Positions 27,623 to 36,834 of a stretch of 64,000 nucleotides of DNA are shown in pieces. The position numbers and the translations under genes are program-made. The notes beneath the pieces are model-generated. The model did not search any database. It worked only from the letters and a program-made list of their open reading frames with translations, and was not told the DNA's origin. How positions within the stretch are numbered: position 1 is the first letter of the stretch; each line of letters opens with the position of its first letter. Source of the stretch: Roseovarius arcticus (GTDB lineage: Bacteria > Pseudomonadota > Alphaproteobacteria > Rhodobacterales > Rhodobacteraceae); the NCBI RefSeq assembly GCF_006125015.1, contig NZ_SZZN01000001.1:1798001-1862000 (forward strand), read 5' to 3'.

Positions 27623-30046
27623 CTACCCCCGCAAGATCGCCCCGCTTGCATCAAATGGCGGCTCGGCCAAGATCACCGCCTTATGCGGACGGCCCAGTAC
27701 CATCACCTCGACGCTATCGCCGGGCACCGCGCCCTTCACGTAACCCAGTGCCAGACTCATCCCGACCGAATAACCGTAAGCGCCCGATGTCACGCGCCCG
27801 ATACCTTTCCCGTCCTTGAAAATCGGCTCGCCCCCGGTCGCGTCAGCGTTTGAGGCAGCGGTATCTGCCTCATCCAGCTGCAGCAGAACCAGCGTTTCGC
27901 GCGGGTCCTTTGCCAAGACGCCCGCCACCGCGTCCTTGTGCAGGAAATCCTTGTTCATTTTGACCAGCCCTGCCAGCCCTACCTCTTGCGGCCAATATTC
28001 GGGGCTGTATTCGCGCGACCAACTGCCATAGCCCTTTTCGATTCGCAGGCTCATCAGGGCACGGCTACCCACGGGGCCTGCGCCAACCTCGCGCCCCGCC
28101 TCCAGCAGCGCGGTATAGAGCTGCACCTGATCGGCGGCGGCGCAGTGCAGCTCCCACCCCAGATCACCGGTAAAGCTGACGCGCAGGGCGAGGCAATCCA
28201 CCCCGGCCAGTTCGATCCTCTGCGAGCGCATAAAGGGGAAATCAGCTGTCGCGAGCGAGGAGTTTGTCAGCCTTTGCAGCATCTCGCGGGATTTCGGCCC
28301 GGCCACGTTAAAGCCGCACATCGCCTCGGTCCGGCTCTCGAACAGAGTGCCGTCCGGCAGCGGGACCATCTGGAAAAAGCGCGCATGATAGCGCTCGGCC
28401 ATGCCCGATCCGATGATGTAGAACTCATCCTCGCCAGTGCGCGTGACGGTAAAATCGCCGGCGATGCCGCCCCGCACCGAAATCAGCGGCGTCAGGCACG
28501 ACCGGCCCACCGCCTTTGGCATATTGTTGGCAAAAACGGCGTTCAGCCAACCCTCAGCGCCGGCACCTTTGCAGCGGTATTTGGCAAAGTTCGAGATGTC
28601 GATGATGCCCGCCGCCTCGCGCAGCATCCGTGCCTCATCCCCAACGGGCGCCCACCAGTTCTGTCGTGTAAATCCATTGGTATCGACTGTGCCGGGCTGG
28701 CCTGCGAACCACAAAGGATGCTCCCACCCGTAGTTGAGGCCAAATACGGCGCCCATCTCCTTTTGCATCGCGTAGGCAGGGCGCACGCGGCAAGGGCGGC
28801 CTGCCGCGCGTTCCTCATTGGGGAAGTGGATGGCAAAGCGGTTGGCGTATTGATCGCCCACCTTTGCCTTAGTAAATGCTTTGTCCGCCCAGTCGCCAAA
28901 CCGCGCCATATCCCATGCAAACATATCGTAGCGCATCTCGCCCTCTACGATCCAGTCGGCGACCATGAGGCCCATGCCAGCGGATTGGGAGAAGCCGGGA
29001 ATGATGCCGTTGCAGCAGAAATAACCCTTTTTCTCGGGCACAGGGCCGAGGATGACGTTGGCGTCCGGGGTCCAGATCATCGGGCCGTTGATGACCCGCT
29101 TGATGCCCGCCGCGCCCACCGCTGGCACGCGCTCAATCGCGCGCATCATGTTGTCCTCGATCCGGTCTAGATCATCCGCGAATAGCTCATGTGCGAAATC
29201 CAGTGGCGTGCCCTCTTCGGCCCAAAAGCGCATGTTTTTCTCATAAGCGCCGATCAGCAGGCCCTTGCCCTCTTGGCGCAGGTAATATTCGCCGTCGCGG
29301 TCCGCGACCGATGGCAGGCGGCGGTCCATGCCAGCGATCTCGGCAATAGTCTCGGTCACGAAATACTGATGCTCGGTTGGTTGCAGGGGTAGAGTGATCC
29401 CCGCCAGCGCCGCCACTTCGCGGCCCCAGAGGCCGGCCGCATTTATCACCCAAGGCGTGTGAATGTTGCCCTTAGGCGTTTCCACCATCCACGTCCCGTC
29501 TGGCTGCTGCACGGTGGCCGTGACGGGGGTAAAGCGGTGAATTTCCGCCCCTGCCGCCCGGGCGCCCGCCGCATAGGCGCTCGTCACGCCCGAAGGGTCG
29601 ACGTTGCCGCCATCGGGTTCCCACATGATGCAGCGAATGCCGTCAAAATTGACCAGCGGATGCAGACGTTCAGCCTCGGCGCGGTCGATTTCGTGAAAGT
29701 TCATGCCATAGAGCTTGGCCTTGGCCGCCTGAAGGCGCAGCTGATGTTCGCGCGCTTCGGTTTGAGCCAGATAGAGCGAGCCGGGCTGAAATACACCGCA
29801 GCTTTGGCCTGTCTCGGCCTCCAACTGGTTATAGAGCGTCATGGTGTAATGCTGCAGGCGGCTGATGTTGGCGCTGTCGTGCAGCCCGTGGATGTTGGCC
29901 GCCGCGTGCCAGGTGCTGCCGCTTGTCAGCTCATCACGCTCCAGCAGCACCACATCGGTCCAGCCCAGCTTGGTCAGGTGATAAAGGATTGAGCATCCGA
30001 TGACGCCCCCGCCGATCACAACGGCCTGTGCGTGGGTTTTCATCAT
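27623..30046 (-). CDS. Dimethylglycine/sarcosine dehydrogenase-like flavoprotein (paralog 1)
   Basis: This protein of about 807 residues joins an N-terminal FAD-dependent oxidase (DAO) domain with a C-terminal GcvT aminomethyltransferase domain. The FAD motif VVIGGGVIGCSILYHLTKLG is followed by TSGSTWHAA, whose His is where DMGDH family members attach FAD covalently. The GcvT part starts near residue 430 and includes FNVAGPKSREMLQRL and FTGDLGWELHC. Such enzymes demethylate dimethylglycine or sarcosine and pass one-carbon units to tetrahydrofolate, as in glycine betaine use by Roseobacters. GGAG sits just ahead of tandem ATGs (30046, 30043). The exact substrate is uncertain. Confidence 0.85.
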   Translation of the reverse strand: MMKTHAQAVVIGGGVIGCSILYHLTKLGWTDVVLLERDELTSGSTWHAAANIHGLHDSANISRLQHYTMTLYNQLEAETGQSCGVFQPGSLYLAQTEAREHQLRLQAAKAKLYGMNFHEIDRAEAERLHPLVNFDGIRCIMWEPDGGNVDPSGVTSAYAAGARAAGAEIHRFTPVTATVQQPDGTWMVETPKGNIHTPWVINAAGLWGREVAALAGITLPLQPTEHQYFVTETIAEIAGMDRRLPSVADRDGEYYLRQEGKGLLIGAYEKNMRFWAEEGTPLDFAHELFADDLDRIEDNMMRAIERVPAVGAAGIKRVINGPMIWTPDANVILGPVPEKKGYFCCNGIIPGFSQSAGMGLMVADWIVEGEMRYDMFAWDMARFGDWADKAFTKAKVGDQYANRFAIHFPNEERAAGRPCRVRPAYAMQKEMGAVFGLNYGWEHPLWFAGQPGTVDTNGFTRQNWWAPVGDEARMLREAAGIIDISNFAKYRCKGAGAEGWLNAVFANNMPKAVGRSCLTPLISVRGGIAGDFTVTRTGEDEFYIIGSGMAERYHARFFQMVPLPDGTLFESRTEAMCGFNVAGPKSREMLQRLTNSSLATADFPFMRSQRIELAGVDCLALRVSFTGDLGWELHCAAADQVQLYTALLEAGREVGAGPVGSRALMSLRIEKGYGSWSREYSPEYWPQEVGLAGLVKMNKDFLHKDAVAGVLAKDPRETLVLLQLDEADTAASNADATGGEPIFKDGKGIGRVTSGAYGYSVGMSLALGYVKGAVPGDSVEVMVLGRPHKAVILAEPPFDASGAILRG

Positions 30047-30098
30047 GCTCTCCTTGATGCGATTCGAGGCCAATTTGGCGACGCCGCGCGCGGCAAAC

Positions 30099-30135
30099 TT
30101 GCCTCACCGCGACATACCTCGTCGCAGTGAGGCAA
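30099..30135. promoter_or_regulatory. Long inverted repeat / candidate operator upstream of paralog 1
   Basis: The arms TTGCCTCACCGCGAC and GTCGCAGTGAGGCAA are separated by 7 bases, with one mismatch in 15 pairs. The core GCGAC-N7-GTCGC (30109-30125) recurs upstream of paralog 2. The core ends 63 bases before the start codon. It may bind a dimeric regulator. A terminator for the upstream DUF2254 gene is an alternative, but no T run follows. Confidence 0.6.
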
Positions 30136-30165
30136 ATCGGCGCATTATGACTGTCTATCTGCCAC

Positions 30166-31503
30166 TTAAGTCTGCGTAACGCGCAGTCGCAGCCGCTCAC
30201 TAACGCTGGCTAGCAGACGCTCGCGGTCGGGGGCGAAATTCATAGATTGCAGCGCACGGCGCAGCGCAGTGTCGGCAAAATGGAATGCCGCGTTCTGAAG
30301 CCCCTCGTCGGGGTGGTGCATGAGCCCAGCCAGCGTGGCCTGCAAGCGGTGCTGCACCTCATAAACCTGCGCGCCGTCACGTGTCAGCGCGCCAAAACCG
30401 TCATCAAGCAGATCGTTCGGCATCAGTGGTGGCACCCACAGCCGATCTAGATGTGGGCCATCGGGGCCGTCCTTGGCGCTGGCCTCGCCGTCATCTGCCG
30501 CGCCAGTAGGCTGATCCTCGCTGGAGTAGCTGGACAGAATGCGCCCTACCCGTGTGATGATATCAATGGCCGTGCCGGGATCGTTGATGCCGGGCGACAG
30601 CGCCTTGGATGCAATCTCGCCCATCACGACAAGGCCAAAGCGCGGGTCTTGGTCGTAGTCGCGCAGGTCATTCACGTTGATATGCCCGCGCGCCAGTGAC
30701 AGAAATTCCTCGCGATCCTCCTCGCTGACATCGCCCTCGAACCATAGCAGCGGTTCGTGCAGGAATACGAAGTGGCCAATCGGCTGAGGCAGGTAAAAGC
30801 GGACATCATACCGCTCGGCAACGGTGTTCAGCCCTTCGGGGTAAATGTGCTGGATATAGCCGCTTTGATCCGCATCAATTGGCCTCGCGTCGTCCGGCAC
30901 TCCGTCACATAACGGGTTTGCCCCAAGGCACGGCGTTTTCAAACGCTCCTGAAAGCGTTGCTTGGTAATCCCCTCGACCTGGCGTGTGGTGTGCAGCAGG
31001 CTGCCAAAGGTTTGCAGATGAAGCACCCAGCGCACCAGCGACCACACGACATACGCCAGCACCAACACCGTTAGCCAAAAGATGACCAGCGCATGATCGT
31101 CGCCAAAGACGCGCATCTCGCGCAGGACAATCGCCACCAACGCATAAAGATAAGCGCCAATGAAGGCCGCCAGCGTCTTTTGCGTGACGGTGTCCTGCAT
31201 AATCAGCTGATGCACCCGCGGCGTCCATTGCGAGGCGGAACTGCGGTAGGTCGACACCATCACCGTCATAGAAAAAATTGTCGCCGAGAGCATGGCACTA
31301 GCGATGATATCCAGCAGCCGGTCGGCGGACGCGCCCGTCATGATCGACGACATCTTATCCGGCACAATCATCTCGATCAGCTGGGTAAATCCCAGTGATG
31401 CGACCGACAGCAGGCCCATGACCAGCACGCGCACCCACAGTTTTTGCGAATAGGCGCGCGCCTTGCGCCACAGGGTCGCGGGGATCAGCAGAATATTATT
31501 CAT
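30166..31503 (-). CDS. DUF2254 membrane protein
   Basis: This 445-residue predicted membrane protein has four hydrophobic segments in its first 165 residues (including VRVLVMGLLSVASLGFTQLI and LAAFIGAYLYALVAIVL) followed by a long soluble domain. The DUF2254 hallmarks ATIFSMTVMVSTYRSSASQW TPR and KALSPGINDPGTAIDIITR are clear. The function of the family is unknown, and the fold recalls small channels. ATG 31503 is chosen because upstream residues are not membrane-like. It lies between two paralogous dehydrogenases and diverges from the second. No functional tie is established. Confidence 0.85.
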   Translation of the reverse strand: MNNILLIPATLWRKARAYSQKLWVRVLVMGLLSVASLGFTQLIEMIVPDKMSSIMTGASADRLLDIIASAMLSATIFSMTVMVSTYRSSASQWTPRVHQLIMQDTVTQKTLAAFIGAYLYALVAIVLREMRVFGDDHALVIFWLTVLVLAYVVWSLVRWVLHLQTFGSLLHTTRQVEGITKQRFQERLKTPCLGANPLCDGVPDDARPIDADQSGYIQHIYPEGLNTVAERYDVRFYLPQPIGHFVFLHEPLLWFEGDVSEEDREEFLSLARGHINVNDLRDYDQDPRFGLVVMGEIASKALSPGINDPGTAIDIITRVGRILSSYSSEDQPTGAADDGEASAKDGPDGPHLDRLWVPPLMPNDLLDDGFGALTRDGAQVYEVQHRLQATLAGLMHHPDEGLQNAAFHFADTALRRALQSMNFAPDRERLLASVSERLRLRVTQT

Positions 31504-31569
31504 GCATCTGGCATATAGAACGATCAGCGCAGGTTCCAGTGCCGCCCGGCGGGCGCGTGTGGTCTGTTC

Positions 31570-31586
31570 GCGACAAATCCCGTCGC
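31570..31586. promoter_or_regulatory. Candidate operator upstream of paralog 2
   Basis: GCGACAAATCCCGTCGC has the same GCGAC-N7-GTCGC architecture as 30109-30125 and shares four of the seven spacer bases. It ends 66 bases before the ATG of the dehydrogenase at 31652, nearly the same spacing as at paralog 1. Confidence 0.6.
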
Positions 31587-31651
31587 ATGCGCACATGCGC
31601 GGCGCCCTCCTAGCACGCCAGATTGGGTTAACAGCGAGAGGGAGCACGTCC

Positions 31652-34060
31652 ATGAAAACCACAACTCAGGCCATCGTCATCGGTGGCGGCGTCGTCGGCT
31701 GTAGCGTGCTGTATCACCTGACCAAACTGGGCTGGTCCGACGTTATGCTGCTCGAGCGGTCCGAGCTGACCAGCGGCAGCACCTGGCATGCAGCAGGCGG
31801 GTTTCACACCCTGAACGGTGACACCAATATGGCCGCGCTTCAGGGCTACACGATCCGGCTGTACAAGGAGCTGGAGGAGATCACAGGCATGTCCTGTGGC
31901 CTGCACCATGTGGGCGGCGTTACACTGGCCGATAATCAGGACCGTTTTGACATGCTGCTGGCCGAGCGGGCCAAGCATCGTTACATGGGCCTCGACACCC
32001 ATATCGTGACGCCCGAGGAGATCGCGAAAATTGCGCCGGTCACGAATATCGACGGGATTGTCGGCGGCCTCTATGACCCGCTCGACGGGCATCTGGACCC
32101 TTCTGGCACCACACACGCCTATGCCAAGGCGGCCCGGATGGGCGGCGCCACGATCGAGACGCACACAATGGTTCGCGAAACGCGCCAGCGCCCCGATGGC
32201 AGTTGGGATGTGGTCACCGACAAAGGTACTATCCATACGCAGCACATCGTTAACGCCGGCGGCCTCTGGGCGCGCGAGGTGGCCGCGATGGCAGGCCTCT
32301 ACCTGCCCCTGCACCCGATGGAGCACCAGTATATAGTTACCGACGACGTCCCCGAGATCGTTGAGCGCGACACCGAGCATCCGCACGTCATGGACCCCGC
32401 CGGCGAGAGCTATCTGCGCCAAGAAGGACGCGGCCTCTGCATCGGGTTCTACGAGCAGCCGTGCAAGCCATGGGCCGTGGACGGCACGCCTTGGGACTTT
32501 GGCCACGAACTACTGCCCGATAATCTGGACAAGATCGAGGCCAGCATCGAATTCGCCTATCGCCGCTTTCCAGCGCTGGAGCGGGCGGGCGTCAAATCGG
32601 TCATTCACGGCCCCTTCACCTTTGCGCCCGACGGCAATCCGCTTGTCGGTCCGGTGCCGGGGTTGCGCGGATACTGGTCGGCATGCGGCGTCATGGCCGG
32701 ATTTTCCCAAGGCGGCGGCGTCGGACTGATGCTGGCGCAATGGATGACCCAAGGCGAGTGCGAGCGCGACGTATCGGCGATGGATGTCGCCCGCTTTGGC
32801 GACTGGATCACACCCGGCTACACTCGGCCCAAGGTCAATGAGAACTACCAAAAACGTTTCTCCGTCAGCTACCCCAATGAGGAATTGCCAGCCGCCCGCC
32901 CCTTTCGCACCACCCCCGCGTATGATCTGCTGGACGGCATGGGCGCCGTCTGGGGCGCGCAATTCGGGCTGGAGGTGGCAAACTATTTTGCCGAGGACAG
33001 CGAGCCGCGCTACGAGACACCCAGTTTTCGCCACTCGAACGCGTGGGAGGCGACCGCGCGCGAGGTGCGTGCGGTTCGCGGCGCCGTTGGTATCAACGAG
33101 GTTCAGAACTTTGGCAAATATCTGGTTACGGGCACAGGCGCGCGCGCGTGGCTGGACCGGATCATGGCCGGCCGCGTGCCTCAGCCGGGGCGCCTATCGC
33201 TGACACCGATGTTGTCACCCGCCGGGCGTCTTTTGGGGGATTTCACAATTTCCTGCCTCTCCGAAGACGCGTTCCAGTTGACCGCATCCTACGGTGCGCA
33301 GGCTATGCACATGCGCTGGTTCCACCAAAACGAGGCAGACGCCGTGCATATCGAAAACATCAGTGATCGATTGACCGGGTTTCAAATCGCCGGGCCAAAG
33401 GCGCGTGATGTGTTGATGGCCTGCACACGGGACGCTGTTGGCGACATGCGCTTTATGGATCTGCGACATGCGGGCGTGGGCATGGCTAACTGCCTGATCC
33501 AGCGCGTCAGCTACACAGGCGATCTGGGGTACGAGATTTACTGCGACCCCATGGAGCAGCGCGCGTTGTGGGATACACTGTGGACCGCAGGCAAACCGCA
33601 CGGAATGCGCCCTTTCGGAATGCGCGCGATGATGTCGCTGCGCCTCGACAAATTCTTTGGCTCATGGGGCGCGGAATTCTCGCCCGATTATACGCCGGGC
33701 GAGACAGGCATGGACCGGTTCGTACACTGGTCCAAGGACAGCGATTTCATTGGCCGCAGAGCTGCCGAGGCAGAGCGCAGCGCAGGCGCTGCACGCCAGC
33801 TGGTAGCGTTTGAGGTAGAGACGACAGATGCGGATGCCCACGGCTATGAGCCGATCTGGCTGGACGGCGAGGTTCGCGGCTTTGTCACCTCGGGCGGGTA
33901 CTCGCATCATGCGGGCAAATCCATCGCGCTGGGGCTGATCCCGCGCGAGATGAAAAGTGCAGGCCGCCCCGCGCAGATCGAGATACTGGGCCAGATGTGC
34001 GATGCCACGCTAATTACCCAACCGCTCTTTGACGCAGACGGCGCCCGGATGCGGGGTTAA
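31652..34060 (+). CDS. Dimethylglycine/sarcosine dehydrogenase-like flavoprotein (paralog 2)
   Basis: This 802-residue protein has the same two-domain layout as the gene at 27623-30046: FAD motif IVIGGGVVGCSVLYHLTKLG, the FAD-linking TSGSTWHAAGG, and a C-terminal GcvT domain (FQIAGPKARDVLMAC, YTGDLGYEIYC, FGMRAMMSLRLDK). The N-terminal 50 residues are nearly the same in the two paralogs, so they come from duplication. It probably acts on another N-methylated glycine derivative. GAGGGAG precedes ATG 31652. The stop shares bases with the stop of the convergent P450 gene (GTTAAC). Confidence 0.85.
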   Translation: MKTTTQAIVIGGGVVGCSVLYHLTKLGWSDVMLLERSELTSGSTWHAAGGFHTLNGDTNMAALQGYTIRLYKELEEITGMSCGLHHVGGVTLADNQDRFDMLLAERAKHRYMGLDTHIVTPEEIAKIAPVTNIDGIVGGLYDPLDGHLDPSGTTHAYAKAARMGGATIETHTMVRETRQRPDGSWDVVTDKGTIHTQHIVNAGGLWAREVAAMAGLYLPLHPMEHQYIVTDDVPEIVERDTEHPHVMDPAGESYLRQEGRGLCIGFYEQPCKPWAVDGTPWDFGHELLPDNLDKIEASIEFAYRRFPALERAGVKSVIHGPFTFAPDGNPLVGPVPGLRGYWSACGVMAGFSQGGGVGLMLAQWMTQGECERDVSAMDVARFGDWITPGYTRPKVNENYQKRFSVSYPNEELPAARPFRTTPAYDLLDGMGAVWGAQFGLEVANYFAEDSEPRYETPSFRHSNAWEATAREVRAVRGAVGINEVQNFGKYLVTGTGARAWLDRIMAGRVPQPGRLSLTPMLSPAGRLLGDFTISCLSEDAFQLTASYGAQAMHMRWFHQNEADAVHIENISDRLTGFQIAGPKARDVLMACTRDAVGDMRFMDLRHAGVGMANCLIQRVSYTGDLGYEIYCDPMEQRALWDTLWTAGKPHGMRPFGMRAMMSLRLDKFFGSWGAEFSPDYTPGETGMDRFVHWSKDSDFIGRRAAEAERSAGAARQLVAFEVETTDADAHGYEPIWLDGEVRGFVTSGGYSHHAGKSIALGLIPREMKSAGRPAQIEILGQMCDATLITQPLFDADGARMRG

Positions 34061-35421
34061 CGCGGTGTGATCCTCAGCCAGATGCCGTCCTTGCCCCGCA
34101 CCGTCAGATGCGCGACGGGCATCGCTGGCCTCTCTGGCAGGGGCTCAAACCGATAGCTGCGCACCAGCATCGACAGCAGCAAAACGCCCTCTATCATGGC
34201 AAAGCCTGCGCCGGGACAAACCCGCTGCCCTGCTGAAAATGGCATGAACGCCTCGCGCAGACATTTGCGGCCCGCCTCCGTGCCATAACGTCCCGGGTCA
34301 AACGCATCGGGCGCGTCCCAAATCCGCTCGTGCCGGTGCAGGTGCCATGGGCTGAGGACGATCTGGCTGCCGGGCGCAATATCGCGGCCGCGAAATGTCT
34401 CGGGGCAGCGGGCCTCGCGCACCATCATTGGCACCGGTGGATAGAGGCGCAATGTCTCGCGAAATACGTCGCGCGTCTGGCTGAGCTTTGACATATGCGA
34501 GAATTCGGGCGCGCCGCCGCCAAAGGCCGCCTCGGCCTCAGCCGCGACCTTATCCTGCCAGTCAGGGTACAGCGCCAGCATATACAGCGCCCAGCCAAGC
34601 GCCGATGCGCTGGTTTCATGCCCGGCGAGGAAAAAGATCGCAACCTGATCGACCATCTCCTCGGTACCAAAGCATTCGCCGCTTTGCGGATCTGCCGTTC
34701 TCATAATCTTGGTCGCCAGATCGTCCGGTGCCTCGCCCGCCTCAATCTGGACCATGCGCTGCGTCGTCAACTGGCGGATGAGATCGCGAATGGCACGGGC
34801 CGTGCGCCGTGTGCGGCGACTATGCGGGCGCGGCATCCATGTGGGCAGCGGGATCAGTGCGGCAAGGTTCACCACCGGTTGAGTGCGCTGATGGTCTCGA
34901 AACTCGTTAAATACGGCGCTGGCAACCTCGTTCTCGATAGGGATGGAAAATAGTGTCCGAAAAATCACATCGGCGGCCACATGGCTCGCCTCACCCTCGA
35001 TATCGCGGGCGGTGCCGTCGGCCAGCGGTGCAAGGCGGCGCACAGCGCTCTGCCCGGCCTCCAGCATCGCGGGAAAAATAAGGCGCAGACGCCCGCCCTC
35101 AAAGGCCGGATCAATGATGCGCCGCTGGCGCTTCCAAACCTCGCCATTGGTGACGAACACCGAATTTCCCAAAAGCGGCGTCAGGCCCTCACGCACGCGG
35201 TCTGATTTTGGGAAATCATCGGGCCGCCCTTTTAGCACGAGATCGACCAGATCTGGCTGGTTGCACAGGTATGAGCGAAAGAACGGCGTGCGAAATTCGG
35301 CCATCCAAGCGCGATAAAGGCGCGCAGGCTGGGCCGACAGAATATCCGCGCGGAACAGCTGCAAATACCGCCAGAGCGAGACGCGGCCCGTACGCGAGGG
35401 CGGTTTGGGCGGCAGCATCAT
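34057..35421 (-). CDS. Cytochrome P450
   Basis: This 454-residue P450 has the heme-binding FSAGQRVCPGAGFAMIEG with the Cys ligand near residue 402, the I-helix oxygen-activation motif FFLAGHETSASALG near 270, and the K-helix ExxR in ETLRLYPPVPMMVREAR. The overall style resembles fatty-acid or terpenoid hydroxylases of the CYP4/102-like clan. The substrate is unknown and no dedicated ferredoxin gene is adjacent. The ATG overlaps the upstream hydrolase stop by 4 bases, so the two are translated as a pair. It overlaps the convergent dehydrogenase stop by 4 bases. Confidence 0.93.
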   Translation of the reverse strand: MMLPPKPPSRTGRVSLWRYLQLFRADILSAQPARLYRAWMAEFRTPFFRSYLCNQPDLVDLVLKGRPDDFPKSDRVREGLTPLLGNSVFVTNGEVWKRQRRIIDPAFEGGRLRLIFPAMLEAGQSAVRRLAPLADGTARDIEGEASHVAADVIFRTLFSIPIENEVASAVFNEFRDHQRTQPVVNLAALIPLPTWMPRPHSRRTRRTARAIRDLIRQLTTQRMVQIEAGEAPDDLATKIMRTADPQSGECFGTEEMVDQVAIFFLAGHETSASALGWALYMLALYPDWQDKVAAEAEAAFGGGAPEFSHMSKLSQTRDVFRETLRLYPPVPMMVREARCPETFRGRDIAPGSQIVLSPWHLHRHERIWDAPDAFDPGRYGTEAGRKCLREAFMPFSAGQRVCPGAGFAMIEGVLLLSMLVRSYRFEPLPERPAMPVAHLTVRGKDGIWLRITPR

Positions 35422-36737
35422 GGCGCCGTCCCAGTGTATTTGTTCACTGCCCGCTCGATCCGGCTGGCCGAGGGCGCGCGACCTGCATAGCGTTGTCCCA
35501 GTGTCATTGGCCCAGCGGTAATGCGGAAATAATCGTAATCACCGGGCCGGTCAAAGGCGCAGAGATACTGGAAATGCAGGCGAAAGAACTTCCACCGCAG
35601 CTCGCGCCAGCGCGCAGGGCTAAGCGTCTGGGTGAACGCCGCCGACAAAACCAACGGCCAGCGCTTGCGCGGCGGCGCAACGCCTGAGACCGCCACAGGA
35701 TCGCACAGCGCAAATGCGCATCCATCACCAGGTGCGCTTACATCCACCCAAGTTAGCGCGCGCGATTGGCTGAGAAATTCCAGATCAGCCCGCAGCCGAT
35801 ATGCGCCGGGCAGGAACGAAACCATCGGCACCACATGCCCCAGCGACAACAGCGAGAGCGCAGGGCCGCTCAAAGGGACGCGCCCATCGCGGATCAGATC
35901 CGCAAGGATCGACACCGCCAAATGCGCGCCGGAGGAGTGGCCGACGACGAGCACCTCGTCCGCGCCGCCAGCCAATGCGCCTGCGATTTCATCCGCGAAT
36001 TCGGCCAGCCGTGCCTCCAGCGCAGGCGGGTTTGCGCCGCCGTGCCGTGCGGAATAGGCGTAGTCATGCATCAGATAGTAGGCATAGAACTTGCCGTCGC
36101 GCGCCTTGAACCACCGCAGCACGGCGTACCCGGTAATGAGGCCGAGCATCGCCGACAGCGCTGCGCCGTAGCTGATGAGCGGCGTATAAGCGGGGTCCGG
36201 CCATATCGCACGCTCTGCGTGATCGGTGGCAAAGATACCAAGCGACAAAACGGCGGCAAACGCAGCGCAGGCCAACGCGGCTTGCAGCAGTAAAAATCCC
36301 ACCGGATAGAGCGCTGCAATCACCGGACCTTTGCGCAGGCGCATCAGCCGGAATAGCGCGCCCGTACTGATATATATCCACGCGGTGCGGATCAGTTGCA
36401 TATAGGTGGCGGCAATCGTGTGGCTCATCGAGTTGCGCACGATGTCGGACCAGACCAGCACGTCGACCTCACTGGCAACCACTGCGCCGTCCATGCGGCT
36501 CGCGACGCTCCAGCCATAGCCGCCCCCGGTGCTCTTTGGACTGCCGATGCGTGCAGTCAGGTCCAGATCGTAGCCCGAGATCTCGGCCTGCGCTGCACCT
36601 TCCTTGCGGTATAGCTCGCGGTAGCGGCGGGGGTGGATCGGATCGTAGCCAGGGATGTAGAACACGCGCCGCACGGCCACCGGCGAGGCATCGGATAGCG
36701 CGGCGGTGGTCGGTCGGGTGGCAGGACAGGGTACCAT
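35418..36737 (-). CDS. Membrane-associated alpha/beta-hydrolase-like protein
   Basis: This 439-residue protein has at its start RRVFYIPGYDPIHPRRYREL, a hydrolase-like beta strand with an oxyanion-type loop. Two hydrophobic helices follow (about residues 145-172 and 188-211), then a nucleophile elbow VLVVGHSSGAHLA (GHSSG, about residues 266-278). A catalytic His is not obvious; candidates lie near the C-terminus. I do not recognise a named family. It could be a lipase or esterase acting on lipids at the membrane. It is translationally coupled to the P450 that follows. Confidence 0.7.
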   Translation of the reverse strand: MVPCPATRPTTAALSDASPVAVRRVFYIPGYDPIHPRRYRELYRKEGAAQAEISGYDLDLTARIGSPKSTGGGYGWSVASRMDGAVVASEVDVLVWSDIVRNSMSHTIAATYMQLIRTAWIYISTGALFRLMRLRKGPVIAALYPVGFLLLQAALACAAFAAVLSLGIFATDHAERAIWPDPAYTPLISYGAALSAMLGLITGYAVLRWFKARDGKFYAYYLMHDYAYSARHGGANPPALEARLAEFADEIAGALAGGADEVLVVGHSSGAHLAVSILADLIRDGRVPLSGPALSLLSLGHVVPMVSFLPGAYRLRADLEFLSQSRALTWVDVSAPGDGCAFALCDPVAVSGVAPPRKRWPLVLSAAFTQTLSPARWRELRWKFFRLHFQYLCAFDRPGDYDYFRITAGPMTLGQRYAGRAPSASRIERAVNKYTGTAP

Positions 36738-36834
36738 GGCGCGGGCGGATCCGGGATCAAAACTCTCGCGCTATGCTAGGGGATGATCGGGGCAAGAGTA
36801 AGACCCGAAGGTACCGCGCCATGCGCCAAACGCC

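Noticed and set aside
27938..29170. A 410-codon open frame antisense to the first dehydrogenase
   Set aside because: Shadow of a conserved FAD/GcvT gene; composition is that of an antisense frame.
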